The notes under the pieces were generated by a model. It worked only from the letters and a program-made list of their open reading frames with translations. It did not search any database and was not told the origin of the DNA. Below are positions 52,526-61,805 of a stretch of 64,000 nt of DNA, in pieces. How positions within the stretch are numbered: position 1 is the stretch's first letter; the number at the start of each line of letters is the position of its first letter. A program made the position numbers and the translations under genes. The DNA comes from AC-32 sp963772975 (GTDB taxonomy: Bacteria; Actinomycetota; Thermoleophilia; Gaiellales; Gaiellaceae): contig CAVYZH010000010.1 of NCBI GenBank assembly GCA_963772975.1, positions 496,001 through 560,000 on the forward strand, given 5' to 3'.

Positions 52526-53443
52526 TTATCCCTCCCTGTTGAGGTCGAGGCGGAACACGTCGGGGCGGTGGTAGTGACCGGTCGGGTCGAAGCGCTGCCG
52601 CTCGCCGTCCAGCCGTGCCGGGTCGAGCTCGGCGTAGAGGACGCCCTCCTCGTCCCACAGCGGGCCGGCCAGGTACGAGCCGTCCGGGGCGAGAATGGCA
52701 GAGCCGCCGCGGCCGATCACGTCCACGCCCTCGAGCAGGCGCGCGAGCGGGAAGTCGTCCGGGTAGCTCCTGGCCCGCTGGAAGTGCGACGGCGCAATCA
52801 CGAAGCAACGCGACTCGCGCGCGATGTGCACGAGGGTGGATTGCCACTCTTCGCTGTCGTCGGCCGTCGACGCGACGTACAGCTCGATCCCGGACTCGTA
52901 GAGCGCGAAGCGCGCGAGCGGCATGTAGTTCTCCCAGCAGACGAGCCCGCCGAGCCGGCCGTAGGGCGTCTCGACCGCCTTGAGCCCGCCGCCGTCGCCC
53001 GGGCCCCAGACGAGGCGCTCGTGGTTCGTCGGCACGAGCTTGCGGTGCTTGAGCGCGAGCTCGCCGTCCGGCGAGTGGAAGAGCAGCGTGTTGTAGAGCG
53101 TGCCCGGGTGGGCGGGGTCGCGCTCGGTCACGCCGGTGACGAGCCAGACCTCCTGCTCGCGCGCCAGCTCGCCGAGCCGCCGCTCCGCCGGGCCGGGCAC
53201 CTCGACCGCCTCGCGGGCGAGCAGCGCGAACGCCTCCTTGGCACCGTCCTCGGCCCAGCCGGCGAGCGCCTTCGCCCAGATCGAGGACGGGTAGGCGGGG
53301 ATCACCGCCTCCGGGAAGACGACCAGCCGCGCGCCCTCGCCCGCGGCCTCGGCGGTGGTCCGGCCGACCTTCTCGATCGTCGCGTCCCGGTCGAAGATCA
53401 CGGGCTCGACCTGGGCGCAGGCGACGGTCAGGCGCTCATGCAC
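52526..53443 (-). CDS. Nitrilase (carbon-nitrogen hydrolase)
   Basis: The 305-residue enzyme has the Glu-Lys-Cys triad: Glu45 (VVFPEAVIPAYPSSIW), Lys135 (LKHRKLVPTNHERLVWG) and Cys169 (GGLVCWENYMPLARF). VWGPGDG and the VCWEN core are those of true nitrilases and cyanide dihydratases, rather than amidases. It is directly upstream of and tightly spaced from NAD-FDH (6-bp step), so its product may be formate. Cyanide, formamide or an arylnitrile are all possible substrates. Confidence 0.9.
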   Translation of the reverse strand: MHERLTVACAQVEPVIFDRDATIEKVGRTTAEAAGEGARLVVFPEAVIPAYPSSIWAKALAGWAEDGAKEAFALLAREAVEVPGPAERRLGELAREQEVWLVTGVTERDPAHPGTLYNTLLFHSPDGELALKHRKLVPTNHERLVWGPGDGGGLKAVETPYGRLGGLVCWENYMPLARFALYESGIELYVASTADDSEEWQSTLVHIARESRCFVIAPSHFQRARSYPDDFPLARLLEGVDVIGRGGSAILAPDGSYLAGPLWDEEGVLYAELDPARLDGERQRFDPTGHYHRPDVFRLDLNREG

Positions 53444-53455
53444 GCGCCCATTCTC

Positions 53456-53791
53456 TCAGCGGACGCGCAGGTCCGTCTGCATGCCGAGCGTGCGGTGGTC
53501 GGCGATCGAGCACCAGAGCCGGTAGCGCCCGGGCCGGACATGGAGCGCGAGCGTGCGGCGCTTTCCGGGCTGCGTCAGCGGGATCGTGAAGGTGTGGTCG
53601 CCGCCGACCCGGCGCACCCGCAGGTCATGGGGGTCCTCGCCGTCGTTCTGCAGCTCGATCTCGAGCACGCCCGCCTTCACCGCGGGCCGCGTGAGCGTGA
53701 GGTGGAACTCCTCGGCGCTGACACCGAGCCGTGCCGGCGTCGGGTGGTAGCCGAACGCGAACGCCATCGCGACGATTCCGAGCGTCTTCAC
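53456..53791 (-). CDS. Secreted cupredoxin-like protein
   Basis: The 111-residue product has a short signal peptide (MKTLGIVAMAFAFGYHPTPA). The plastocyanin-like type I copper ligands are visible: His in EDPHDLRVRR, Cys in LWCSIADH with the following His, and Met in TLGMQTDLRV. Its ATGA overlaps the stop of the DUF1501 gene, so it is the third gene of that operon. It may carry electrons or copper outside the cell. Confidence 0.75.
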   Translation of the reverse strand: MKTLGIVAMAFAFGYHPTPARLGVSAEEFHLTLTRPAVKAGVLEIELQNDGEDPHDLRVRRVGGDHTFTIPLTQPGKRRTLALHVRPGRYRLWCSIADHRTLGMQTDLRVR

Positions 53792-55169
53792 TTGACGAGC
53801 GCCGACCGCGCGAAGGCCTTCGCGCCTGGGATCACCGCCGACGGGTCAGCGCCGAGCCACTGTTCGAGCAGCGAGCAATAGACGCCGCGGAAGTCCGAGG
53901 TCGGCTTCAGGTTGCCGTCGCGGTCGAGGCCGTTCGCGAGGCCCGGGAACTCGCCGACCATCTGCCCGCGCGCGCGTGCGCCGATCAGGAAGGCGGTGCC
54001 GGCCGCGCCGTGGTCGGTGCCGTCGCTGCCGTTCTCCTCGCCGCGGCGGCCGAACTCCGACCAGACGAGCGTCAGCACGCGGTCGGCGAGGCCGCGGGCC
54101 TCGAGGTCGCGCTGGAACGCGAGCAGCGTGCGAGCGGTGAGGTCGAGCCCGTCGGCGAGCGCCTGCGGCTGGTCGGAATGCGTGTCGTACTCGCCCGGCG
54201 CGGTCAGCGCGACGCAGTGCAGCGGCAGCTTCGCGGCCAGCATCGCGGCAAGCCCGGCGAGCTGGCGCGGGAAGCCGCTGTCGTCGTCCGGGTACGCCAC
54301 CGGGCTGCCGAAGCCGTGGTCGGAGTTCTTGGCGAACGGCGCGAGCTGCCGACGCAGGCGGTCGGACTGCTTGATTGCCTTCGCGGCCTGGTTCAGGAAC
54401 GGATCGCGAGCGGTGCGCGCCGAGCCTGCCGAGCGTCGCGAGCATCCGGGTCCTCGACCTCGCCCCAGACGCCCGGCGCCCAGAACGTGTACTGGTCGGG
54501 CGCGGCCAGCGAGGCGACCGGCACCTTCGTCGAGGCCAGGGCAGGCTGGAGCTGGTAGTCGAGCGAGAGCCCCTGGAGCGGGTTGTCGTTCGTCCCGTGG
54601 TGGTCGAGGTAGCGGCCCATCCAGCCGCTCGCCAGGCGCGAATCGGTCGCGCCGACCTCCCAGAAGTGGCGCGAGGTGAAGTGCGACTGGTCAGGGTGCG
54701 TGTAACCGATCGCCGGCATGACCGAGACCTTGCCCTCGCCGTGCAGCGTCGCCAGCGGCTGCAGCTTCGGGTGCCAGTGCAGGCGGGTGTCCTCCGAGAA
54801 GGCAGGGCCGGCCGAGTCGGGCAGCGCCAGCGTCGGGCGCAGCTTCCGGTAGTTCGGGTCGAGCGCCGGGTAGAGCACCGACAGCGAATCGGCGCCGCCG
54901 GGCAGGAAGACGGAGACGAGCACCGGCTGCGCGGGCCCCGAGGCTGCCTTCGCGATCCCGTCCTCGAACAGCCGCAGCTTGCCGAGCCCGTAGACCGAGA
55001 GCGCAAGGCCAAGCGCGCCCGAGACGAAGCTGCGCCGGTCGAGGCCCGTGCCCGCGGGCGCCGGCATGCCGGGCTCGATCGCGGGCAGCCCGCGGCCGGC
55101 CTCGGCGGCGCCACGCCGGAGCAGGGAGACGCGCGTGAACTCGTCGCAGTGGTGGCAGGAACGGCTCAT
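53788..55169 (-). CDS. DUF1501 (Tat-exported sulfatase-like) protein, two 1-nt frameshifts
   Basis: Starting at ATG 55169 the frame reads CHHCDEFTRVSLLRRG, then the Tat-like LDRRSFVSGALGLALSVYGL, then the DUF1501 core (GGADSLSVLYPALDPNYRKL, YTHPDQSHFTSRHFWEVG). Breaks occur near 54450 (EDPD into MLATLGRLG) and near 54418 (LG into RTARDPFLNQAAKAIKQSD). The final frame ends FARSALVK at 53788, after EFGRRGEENGSDGTDHGAAG. 1382 nt minus two insertions is 460 codons. DUF1501 proteins are predicted exported hydrolases of unknown substrate, paired with DUF1800. Confidence 0.8.
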
Positions 55170-56507
55170 CAGCAGGTCTGCAGGTCGGGGGCGGTGGCGA
55201 GCAGTTGGCGCATGGCGTTCTCGATCAGCGGCGGGTACTGCTGCTTCTTCCAGTGGGAGTCGGCGTCGCGGAGCGCGTGCCTGGCGAAGCTCGCTAGCGC
55301 CGCCTCGGTCTGCCCGGTGAGCGTCGGCTCCCCCAGCAGCGCGCGGGCGCGCGACTCGACCAGCTTGTCGGGTTTGCCGGGCACGTTCTTTCGCGGACTC
55401 CTTCAGGACCTTCGGCCGGATCGCGTACCCCGCGATCTCCCAGCGCGCGCGGAAGGTGGCCGTGTCGAGCCAGCGTGAGTCGTCCCAGCCGGCGACGTTC
55501 GGCGGGTAGAAGAGCTGCTGGCCCGCAAGCTGGAGCAGCCACGTCCAGGCCTCGGTGTCGATCCCGCGGCCGAGCCCGCGCAACAGGCCGGCGAGGTAGA
55601 GCGCCGGCGACTTGACCATGCGCGGCCCGGTGTAGAGCGCGGGGTGGCGCAGGATCGCGCCGACGACCGGGGCGATCTCGTAGCCACTGTGGACGTAGAG
55701 CCGCTCGAGCGACCGCCGCGTGCCTGCGCTCGGCGGAACCGGGACGAAGTAGCCCCAGAGCTTCGTCACAAAGAACGACGGGTGCTTCCGGTGGTGGACG
55801 CAGAGGCGGCACGAGTCGCGCCAGTCGAAGTGGCCGCGCTTGCCGAAGATCCGCTTCGAGCCGGTGTCGTGACGTTTCGGGTCGTACCGGAAGCGAACCG
55901 GGCCGAGCTTGTTGTTCCACGTGTAGCGGAAGCCGGTCAGCGCCCGGGCCTGCTCGCGCACGTCGTGCTCGGTGTACGCGCCGCGGTCGGCGCCGAGCGT
56001 GAACAGCTCCATCAGCTCGCGCGCGTAGTTCTCGTTCGGCGAGCCCTTCTCGTTGTCGACGCCCGAGAGCCAGAGCAGCATCGCGGGGTCGCGCGTGACC
56101 TCCGCCAAGAGGCCGGGGAACGAGCTCAGGCCGACCCGGCGGAAGAGCTGGTTCTGGCGCAGCATCAGCTTCGCCGGGCCGACACCGTCGCGCGAGGTGG
56201 CGAACCAGTCGTGCCAGACGAGCGTCATGCGCTCGTGCAGGGGCTTGCTCGTCCGGACCATCCGGTCGAGCCACCAGAGCTGGTCGTGGCCCCAGCGGTC
56301 GTAGGGCGAGAGCTTCCGTCCGCGGTCGTCGTGCGGCCGCGGGCCCTTCAGGCGGTCGCGGCCGGGGCGCATGAGGGCGTGCACCGCGCCCTCGAGCCCG
56401 AGCTTCGCGAGGCGCTCGGCCTCGCCGGGGCGGGGGCCGAAGCCGGCACGCCAAAGCAGGCGCTCGGCCTGAGGCTTGCCGAAATGGCCACGGTAGACGG
56501 GCGGCAT
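55169..56507 (-). CDS. DUF1800 family protein, one 1-nt frameshift
   Basis: The frame from ATG 56507 gives ERLLWRAGFGPRPGEAERLA, then MTLVWHDWFATSRDGVG and ENYARELMELFTLGADRGAY, the DUF1800 signature. It breaks at an AAA run near 55389 (ESAKERARQ). Removing one base continues it as PGKPDKLVESRARALLGEPT to QLLATAPDLQTC at 55169. 1339 nt minus one is 446 codons. DUF1800 and DUF1501 proteins occur as a conserved pair in many Actinobacteria. Its stop and the DUF1501 start share a base (TGATG). Confidence 0.85.
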
Positions 56508-56549
56508 CTTCCGTTCTCTATCGGCGCAGACGCGCCGAATCCTTTATCC

Positions 56550-57335
56550 CTACGCTAGTTCATGCCGCAGAACCGCTGCGACGGCAATCAGCGCGAGCTG
56601 CGTCTCCTCGTCCGATGGCTCGCGCGTGGTTACGCGCTGCAGCGCCAGGCCGGGCAGGAGAAAGACCCGTGCGAGCCGTGAGCGCGAGGTCTGGACGAGC
56701 TGCCAGAGCTCCATCGTCAGTGCCAGCGAGAGCAGCGAGACGGCGAAGGGCGTGTAGAGCGCGGGGGCGACCGGCCAGAAGCGGTCGAAGGCGACCGAAA
56801 CCGGCACCACCAGCGCCGCGAAGTTGGTCCCGCAGCGAGGCGCGAAGCGCGAGGGCCTCGCCTCGGCGTTCCAGCTCGCGACCAGGCGCCGCTCCTCGGC
56901 GGCCGCGATCGCGCGGTGCTCGGCGCCGTGCAGGAAGAGTGTGCGGCCGCGCAGCATCCAGGCGAGCAGGACCACCGCCGTGCCGATTCCGAGCGGCAGC
57001 GAGGCCGACTGCGGGAGGAGGATCAGCGAGAGAGGCGCGAGCAGGGCGGCGACGAGCAGCACCCGCTCGCCGCGACCAGCAACACCGGCGCCTCGGAAGA
57101 GTGGAGCCAGCGCCGAGCCCAGCCGGATCAGCCCGCGCACGAGCGGCACGCGCCGCAGCAGCTCGGGCGGCTGCGGCATCGAGCCTGCACGCACGCTGCC
57201 GTCGCGCGCCGCGAACGCCCAGTGGTCGGCGCTCGCGATCACGACGCCGTCGGCGCGGGCCATGCCGCCCATCCGGGGCAGCTCGGCCGAGCCGTCGGCC
57301 CTGGCCAGAACCTCGAGAACGGCCTCGCGATCCAC
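56550..57335 (-). CDS. DUF1385 membrane protein
   Basis: The 261-residue product starts GTG 57335. The family hallmark FLHGAEHRAIAAAEE (histidines and glutamates) lies in a loop after several helices (LLVAALLAPLSLILLP, GIGTAVVLLAWMLRG). CGTNFAALVVPVS and LWQLVQTSRSR follow. DUF1385 is a predicted metal-dependent membrane enzyme of unknown reaction. It begins just downstream of the small gene at 57405 and could share its transcript. Confidence 0.75.
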   Translation of the reverse strand: MDREAVLEVLARADGSAELPRMGGMARADGVVIASADHWAFAARDGSVRAGSMPQPPELLRRVPLVRGLIRLGSALAPLFRGAGVAGRGERVLLVAALLAPLSLILLPQSASLPLGIGTAVVLLAWMLRGRTLFLHGAEHRAIAAAEERRLVASWNAEARPSRFAPRCGTNFAALVVPVSVAFDRFWPVAPALYTPFAVSLLSLALTMELWQLVQTSRSRLARVFLLPGLALQRVTTREPSDEETQLALIAVAAVLRHELA

Positions 57336-57404
57336 CCGGTCAGGATCGCGTCGGACCGGCCGCCCGGCAAGTGCCGGGCGGCCCAATCGTTCGTCAGCCG
57401 AGTC

Positions 57405-57482
57405 CTACCAGCGACCGCGCGAGAAGAACCCGAGCAGTAGAAGGACGAGCACGATGATCAGGATGATCCAGAGAATCGACAC
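57405..57482 (-). CDS. Very small hydrophobic membrane peptide (25 aa)
   Basis: GTG 57482 with GGGGG 8 nt upstream opens VSILWIILIIVLVLLLLGFF, then SRGRW before TAG at 57405: a single helix with a basic C-terminal tail, like DUF3309-type peptides that are common near actinobacterial stress genes. A 10-bp GC-rich hairpin lies after its stop (57360-57381). It is too short for ordinary gene callers. Confidence 0.55.
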   Translation of the reverse strand: MSILWIILIIVLVLLLLGFFSRGRW

Positions 57483-57554
57483 GATGGAGACCCCCTTCGG
57501 CGGTTGTTGTCGGATGCGTAACGGCGCACCCCGCCGATCGGTTACGCGAAGCGG

Positions 57555-57592
57555 CTTAACCGAGGCTTAACGCCGCATAACGGGGGTTGAAC
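57555..57592 (+). promoter_or_regulatory. Possible operator array upstream of the second htrA
   Basis: CTTAAC at 57555 and 57566 (11 bp apart), CATAAC at 57576 and a weaker TTGAAC at 57587 form phased direct repeats just before the HtrA-like gene. They resemble the TCTTAG arrays at 37107, 37238 and 39353, but match less well. Confidence 0.4.
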
Positions 57593-57615
57593 ACGACCCG
57601 GATATAACGCGGTCC

Positions 57616-58824
57616 GTGGCAGGACGCATGCGGGTGATCTACGCAGCCGGGCTGGTGGCCGCGGCCGCGCTGGGCGGGGCCCTCGCCCTCGGCGGCGCCG
57701 CGCTCGTCGGCGGGCTCGACTCGACCACGACCGTCCGCGAAGTCGCCGCGCCACTTCCCTCACCGATCTCGCTGAACGAGCCCGCGGCCGCCAGGGCCGG
57801 CGCGCTCTCGGTGAACGCGATCTACAAGCACGCAGCCCCCGGGGTCGTCCAGGTGACCGCGACGCAGGTCGTCTCGACCCCGGGGGTCGACCCGTTCGGG
57901 TTCGCGTTCCCGGCGCAGCAGAAGTCGCAGGCGCTCGGCTCGGGCTTCGTGATCGACAAGGCCGGCCACGTCGTCACGAACTACCACGTGGTCGAGCGCG
58001 CGCGCTCGATTGACGTCAGCTTCTCGAACAACGAGAGCATGAAGGCGAAGCTCGTCGGCGCCGACCCGTCCACGGACATCGCGATCCTGCAGGTCGATAC
58101 CCACGCGCGGGCGCTGACGCCGCTCGCGCTCGGCAACTCGGACGCGGTCCGCGTCGGCGACTCGGTGGTGGCGATCGGCAATCCGTTCGGCTACGACCGC
58201 ACCGTCACGGCCGGGATCGTCAGCGCCCTACAGCGGGTGATCCGCGCGCCGAACAGCTACTCGATCGACCACGTGATCCAGACCGACGCCGCGCTGAACA
58301 AGGGCAACTCGGGCGGACCGCTGCTCGACGCCCGCGGCAACGTGATCGGCGTCAACTCCCAGATCGCAGCAGGCGACTCGGGCGCGAGCGGCAACGTCGG
58401 GATCGGCTTCGCGGTCCCGATCAACACCGTCAAGACGGTCGCGGCGCAGATCATCAAGAGCGGACATGCCGAGCACGCGTACCTCGGCATCTCGGTGCAG
58501 CCGGTCGCGCAGACCGCCGCCAAGCTCTTCCACCTGCCCGCGACGCACGGCCTGCTCGTCGCGAGCGTCCAGCCCGGCAGCGGGGCCGCCAAGGCCGGCC
58601 TGCGCGCTGGGACGGGCAACGCGACGCTCGCCGGCGAGACGTACCCGCTGGGTGGCGACCTGATCACGAAGATCGACTCGACGCCGCTCTACTCGCTCGA
58701 TCAGCTCCGGGACGTGATCGGGCAGAAGCAGCCGGGCGACGACGCGCAGCTCGAGGTGTATCGCGGAGACGGGAAACGCACCGTGACAGTCAAGTTGGGA
58801 CGGCAGCCGATCTCCCCTGGCTGA
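57616..58824 (+). CDS. HtrA/DegP-family serine protease with PDZ domain (second copy)
   Basis: The 402-residue protease (GTG 57616) has an N-terminal anchor (IYAAGLVAAAALGGALALGG) and the triad His124 (TNYHVVE), Asp154 (STDIAILQV) and Ser232 (GNSGGPLLD). A PDZ domain follows (AYLGISVQP, LVASVQPGSGAAKAGLRAGT). It differs from the copy at 35970 by a longer proline-rich linker region before the protease domain. Its promoter carries CTTAAC direct repeats, which may indicate shared control. A strong terminator follows. Confidence 0.92.
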   Translation: MAGRMRVIYAAGLVAAAALGGALALGGAALVGGLDSTTTVREVAAPLPSPISLNEPAAARAGALSVNAIYKHAAPGVVQVTATQVVSTPGVDPFGFAFPAQQKSQALGSGFVIDKAGHVVTNYHVVERARSIDVSFSNNESMKAKLVGADPSTDIAILQVDTHARALTPLALGNSDAVRVGDSVVAIGNPFGYDRTVTAGIVSALQRVIRAPNSYSIDHVIQTDAALNKGNSGGPLLDARGNVIGVNSQIAAGDSGASGNVGIGFAVPINTVKTVAAQIIKSGHAEHAYLGISVQPVAQTAAKLFHLPATHGLLVASVQPGSGAAKAGLRAGTGNATLAGETYPLGGDLITKIDSTPLYSLDQLRDVIGQKQPGDDAQLEVYRGDGKRTVTVKLGRQPISPG

Positions 58825-58899
58825 CCGCCAAGTCGGCCCCTACCCCCTGGGGCCCGGTTCCCGGCCGCGCCGTACGCCAGCACGGCGCGCCGGGATCGA

Positions 58900-58941
58900 A
58901 AGAAGGAGGCCGGAAGCCTGCCCCGGCCTCCTTCTTGTTTT
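58900..58941. terminator. Bidirectional terminator between htrA and the convergent oxidoreductase
   Basis: Perfect 14-bp stem AAGAAGGAGGCCGG / CCGGCCTCCTTCTT (58900-58913 with 58923-58936), a 9-nt loop and GTTTTC after it on the plus strand. It reads usefully in both directions, fitting two convergent genes. Confidence 0.85.
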
Positions 58942-58942
58942 C

Positions 58943-60355
58943 CTAGTCCATGAAGGATGAGTCGACGAGGTCGGCCATCGCCGGCACGGCGCGCTCGGCG
59001 GCGGCCTTGACGCCCTCGCCGAACGTCGGGAAGACGTGGTGCATGTGCGCCAGGTCGTCGACTGTCGCGCCGAGGCGCACTCCGAGCGAGAAGCCCTGCA
59101 CGATCTCGCTGGCGCTGCGCGAGACGACGTGGAGGCCGAGCACCTTCCGAGTGCCGCGGTCGAAGACGATCTTGAACAGCCCGTGCTCCTCACCGACGAA
59201 CTGGAACCGCTTGACGCGCTCGTTGCGCACGACGCCGACGTCGTGGCCCTGCTCCCCCGCCTGCTCCTCGGTGAGCCCGACGCCGGCGAGCTCAGGGTCG
59301 GTGAAGATCGAGGTCGGGAGCACGGAGTAATCGGCGCCGGCTGTGTCCTCGCCGAACATGTCGGCTACCGCGACGCGGGCCTGGTACTGGGCGATCGGCG
59401 TGAACTGCGCGACGGCGGTCACGTCGCCGGCCGCCCAGATGCCCTGCACCGAGGTGCGCAGGTGCTCGTCCACCGTGATCCCGCTCTTTGTCGTCGCGAC
59501 GCCGGCCGCCTGGAGGTCGAGCTCCTCGACGTTGGGCACCCGTCCCGAAGCGAGCAGCAGTCTCTGAGCACGCCGCTCGTACGCGACGGACCCGTCCCGC
59601 GGCGCGATCGTCGCCACCACCTCGCCGCCGTCCTGGCGCACGCGCTGAACGAAGACGTTCGCTGTGAGCTCCATCCCTTCGGCCTGTAATGCCGCGGCGA
59701 GCGTTTCCGAGGCGTCGGCGTCGGCGAGCGGGGCGAGCCGCGGGGCTGCATCGACGAGGCGCACCTGGGCGCCGAAGCGCGAGAACATCTGCCCGAACTC
59801 GAGCCCGACCGCCCCGCACCCGACGACGAGCAGCGAGCGCGGCACCTCGGTCAAGTCGAGCGCCGAGATGTGGTCGAGCCAGTCGATCTCGTCGATCCCC
59901 TCGACCGGCGGGACGGCAGTGCGGGAGCCGGTCGCGACCAGGATCCGGTCGGCGTCCAGCTCGCGCTCGCCGACGCGGAGCGTGCGCGGTCCGATGAACG
60001 TCGCCTGCCCGGCGACGGCCGTGATGCCCGACTCTTCGAGGTCGCGCAACCACTGTTCCTGCGAGCGCTTCAGCGACTCCTTCCACTCGCGGACGCGGGC
60101 GAGGTCGACGCGAGCCGGGCCCGTCTCGATCCCGAGCACCGGCGCGCGCCGGTTGACGTCGTGTGCCAGCTCGGCCGCGACGAGGTACGCCTTCGTCGGA
60201 GAGCAGGCGACGTTGGGACAGCTACCGCCCCAGCGCTCGCGCTCGACCAGGGCCACGCGCGCGTCGTAGTCGCGCATCGCCATGTTCGCCGCGTCGCGGG
60301 CAGCGGAGCCGCCGCCGAGCACCACCAGGTCGAATCGGTCGATCACGAGGCGCAT
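58943..60355 (-). CDS. NAD(P)H-dependent pyridine nucleotide-disulfide oxidoreductase (MerA/dihydrolipoamide-dehydrogenase-like)
   Basis: The 470-residue flavoenzyme has the FAD motif LVVLGGGSAARDAANMAM and redox-active cysteines in WGGSCPNVACSPTK. The NAD(P) motif SLLVVGCGAVGLEFGQMF, GIWAAGDVTAVAQFTPI and C-terminal MHHVFPTFGEGVKAA with an active-site His complete the set. It lacks the MerA N-terminal HMA domain and the C-terminal cysteine pair, so mercury is unlikely. Lipoamide or mycothione disulfide reductase are alternatives. It is divergent from the ECF sigma gene. Confidence 0.87.
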   Translation of the reverse strand: MRLVIDRFDLVVLGGGSAARDAANMAMRDYDARVALVERERWGGSCPNVACSPTKAYLVAAELAHDVNRRAPVLGIETGPARVDLARVREWKESLKRSQEQWLRDLEESGITAVAGQATFIGPRTLRVGERELDADRILVATGSRTAVPPVEGIDEIDWLDHISALDLTEVPRSLLVVGCGAVGLEFGQMFSRFGAQVRLVDAAPRLAPLADADASETLAAALQAEGMELTANVFVQRVRQDGGEVVATIAPRDGSVAYERRAQRLLLASGRVPNVEELDLQAAGVATTKSGITVDEHLRTSVQGIWAAGDVTAVAQFTPIAQYQARVAVADMFGEDTAGADYSVLPTSIFTDPELAGVGLTEEQAGEQGHDVGVVRNERVKRFQFVGEEHGLFKIVFDRGTRKVLGLHVVSRSASEIVQGFSLGVRLGATVDDLAHMHHVFPTFGEGVKAAAERAVPAMADLVDSSFMD

Positions 60356-60390
60356 TGTCTCGCGTGAGAGCTCGCCGTTACAGTCCTGGC

Positions 60391-61014
60391 GTGGCAGTGG
60401 CCGAGTCGCAGCTCCTCGAAGCGCTGCGGGCGGGAGACGAAGAAGCCTTTGCGGCGCTCGTGCGTGAGTACAACCCGTCGCTCGTCCGCGTGGCCCGCAT
60501 GTACGTCTCCAACCAGGCCGCCGCCGAGGAGGTCGCCCAGGAGACGTGGCTCGGGGTGCTCAACGGCCTCGACCGCTTCGAGGGCCGCTCGTCGCTGAAG
60601 ACGTGGATCTTCCGGATCCTGACCAACATCGCCAAGACCCGGGCGGTGCGCGACGGGCGCACGCTGCCGTTCTCGGCGCTGCAGGATCCGGGGCGCGTGC
60701 CCGAGGCGGCCGTCGACGCCGACCGCTTCCTCGACCCCGAGCACCCGCGCTGGCCCGGGCACTGGGTGGTCAAGCCGGTGGCATGGCCCGAGGAAGCGCT
60801 GGTCGCCGCCGAGACGCGCGCTCGCCTGGCCGAGGCGATCGAGGCGCTGCCGGCCACGCAGCGAGCGGTCATCTCGCTGCGCGACATCGAAGGCTGGTCG
60901 AGCGAAGAGGTCCGTAACGCTCTCGACCTGAGCGAGACCAATCAACGTGTGTTGCTGCACCGCGCCCGTGCAAAGGTGCGGGAAGCGCTGGACTCGTACC
61001 TGGAGCAGGCATGA
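60391..61014 (+). CDS. ECF-type RNA polymerase sigma factor
   Basis: The 207-residue protein has region 2 (EAFAALVREYNPSLVRVARM, EEVAQETWLGVLNGLDRFEG) and region 4 (AIEALPATQRAVISLRDIEG, VRNALDLSETNQRVLLHRAR) and no region 3, the ECF layout. The start is GTG 60391 or GTG 60397. It overlaps its anti-sigma gene by ATGA, so they are a pair. The target promoters are unknown. Envelope genes follow. Confidence 0.92.
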   Translation: MAVAESQLLEALRAGDEEAFAALVREYNPSLVRVARMYVSNQAAAEEVAQETWLGVLNGLDRFEGRSSLKTWIFRILTNIAKTRAVRDGRTLPFSALQDPGRVPEAAVDADRFLDPEHPRWPGHWVVKPVAWPEEALVAAETRARLAEAIEALPATQRAVISLRDIEGWSSEEVRNALDLSETNQRVLLHRARAKVREALDSYLEQA

Positions 61015-61262
61015 CCGTCGTTTTCGAACAACTCAGTTGCCAGGAGTTCGTCGAGCTGGTGACCGACTACCTCGAGGGAGCGCTCTCGCCCGAGGACACG
61101 GCTCGCTTCGAGGGCCACATCGGCCGGTGTACCGGTTGCGCGGCCTATCTCGAGCAGATCCGCGAGACGATCGAGCTCACCGGCCGGCTGACGCCCGAAT
61201 CGCTCTCGCCCGAGGCTGAGCGCACGCTGCTCGAAGCCTTCCGCGACTGGCGCTCGCGCTGA
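61011..61262 (+). CDS. Anti-sigma factor with zf-HC2 domain
   Basis: The 83-residue protein has the zinc motif HxxxCxxC in RFEGHIGRCTGCAAYLEQ and an upstream Cys in LSCQEFVELVTDYLEG, as in soluble zf-HC2 anti-sigma factors. It lacks a membrane helix, so it would release the sigma factor by a cytoplasmic redox or zinc signal. It overlaps the sigma gene by 4 nt. Confidence 0.85.
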   Translation: MTVVFEQLSCQEFVELVTDYLEGALSPEDTARFEGHIGRCTGCAAYLEQIRETIELTGRLTPESLSPEAERTLLEAFRDWRSR

Positions 61263-61314
61263 CGAGCTCGCCTGGGCGGCAGGTAACGGCGGCCCGCGTG
61301 AGAATCCTTCATCC

Positions 61315-61755
61315 ATGCCTCGCAGGGGCTCGGACCTGCTCTTCGCACTCGTTGTGCTCTTGGCGCTCGGACTGACGGTGGTCTTCGGCCTCGTGCTGAG
61401 CGGGCGACTGGTGTCCGATCCAGCGCACGCTGATCAGACGGCCCCGCCACCCCCGCGTGCCATCAAGCCGGCGCCTCCACAGTCCCGTGCGCAACCGGCT
61501 GCGACCACGCGGTCGACGCCGAAGAAGGCCAGCGTGCGAATTGCCGCCACACGGGGTGACTGTTGGGTCGTGGCGCATGCGGGATCGGCCGCCGGGCCGG
61601 TCCTGATCGAGCGGGTGGTCCGAAGCGGCGAGCAGGTCACGCTGCGCGCTCGTCGCATCTGGCTCGAGCTCGGCGCCGCCGGGAACGTCGACATCACGCT
61701 GAACGGGAAGGCGCGCGCGATTCCCTCCGGCACGACGAACCTCGTCCTCGGTTGA
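61315..61755 (+). CDS. DUF4115 (RodZ C-terminal-like) membrane-anchored protein
   Basis: The 146-residue product has one helix (LLFALVVLLALGLTVVFGLV) and a proline/serine-rich spacer. A beta-rich DUF4115-type domain follows (RGDCWVVAHAGSAAGPVLIE, WLELGAAGNVDITLNGKARA). This domain also closes RodZ, but no RodZ helix-turn-helix is present. It is a probable extracytoplasmic protein. It lies 52 bp after the anti-sigma gene and may be in the sigma factor's regulon. Confidence 0.75.
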   Translation: MPRRGSDLLFALVVLLALGLTVVFGLVLSGRLVSDPAHADQTAPPPPRAIKPAPPQSRAQPAATTRSTPKKASVRIAATRGDCWVVAHAGSAAGPVLIERVVRSGEQVTLRARRIWLELGAAGNVDITLNGKARAIPSGTTNLVLG

Positions 61756-61805
61756 GGCCGTAACGAAACGCACGTCCCGCGCGTTGACTTGGCGGGAGGT
61801 ACGAC

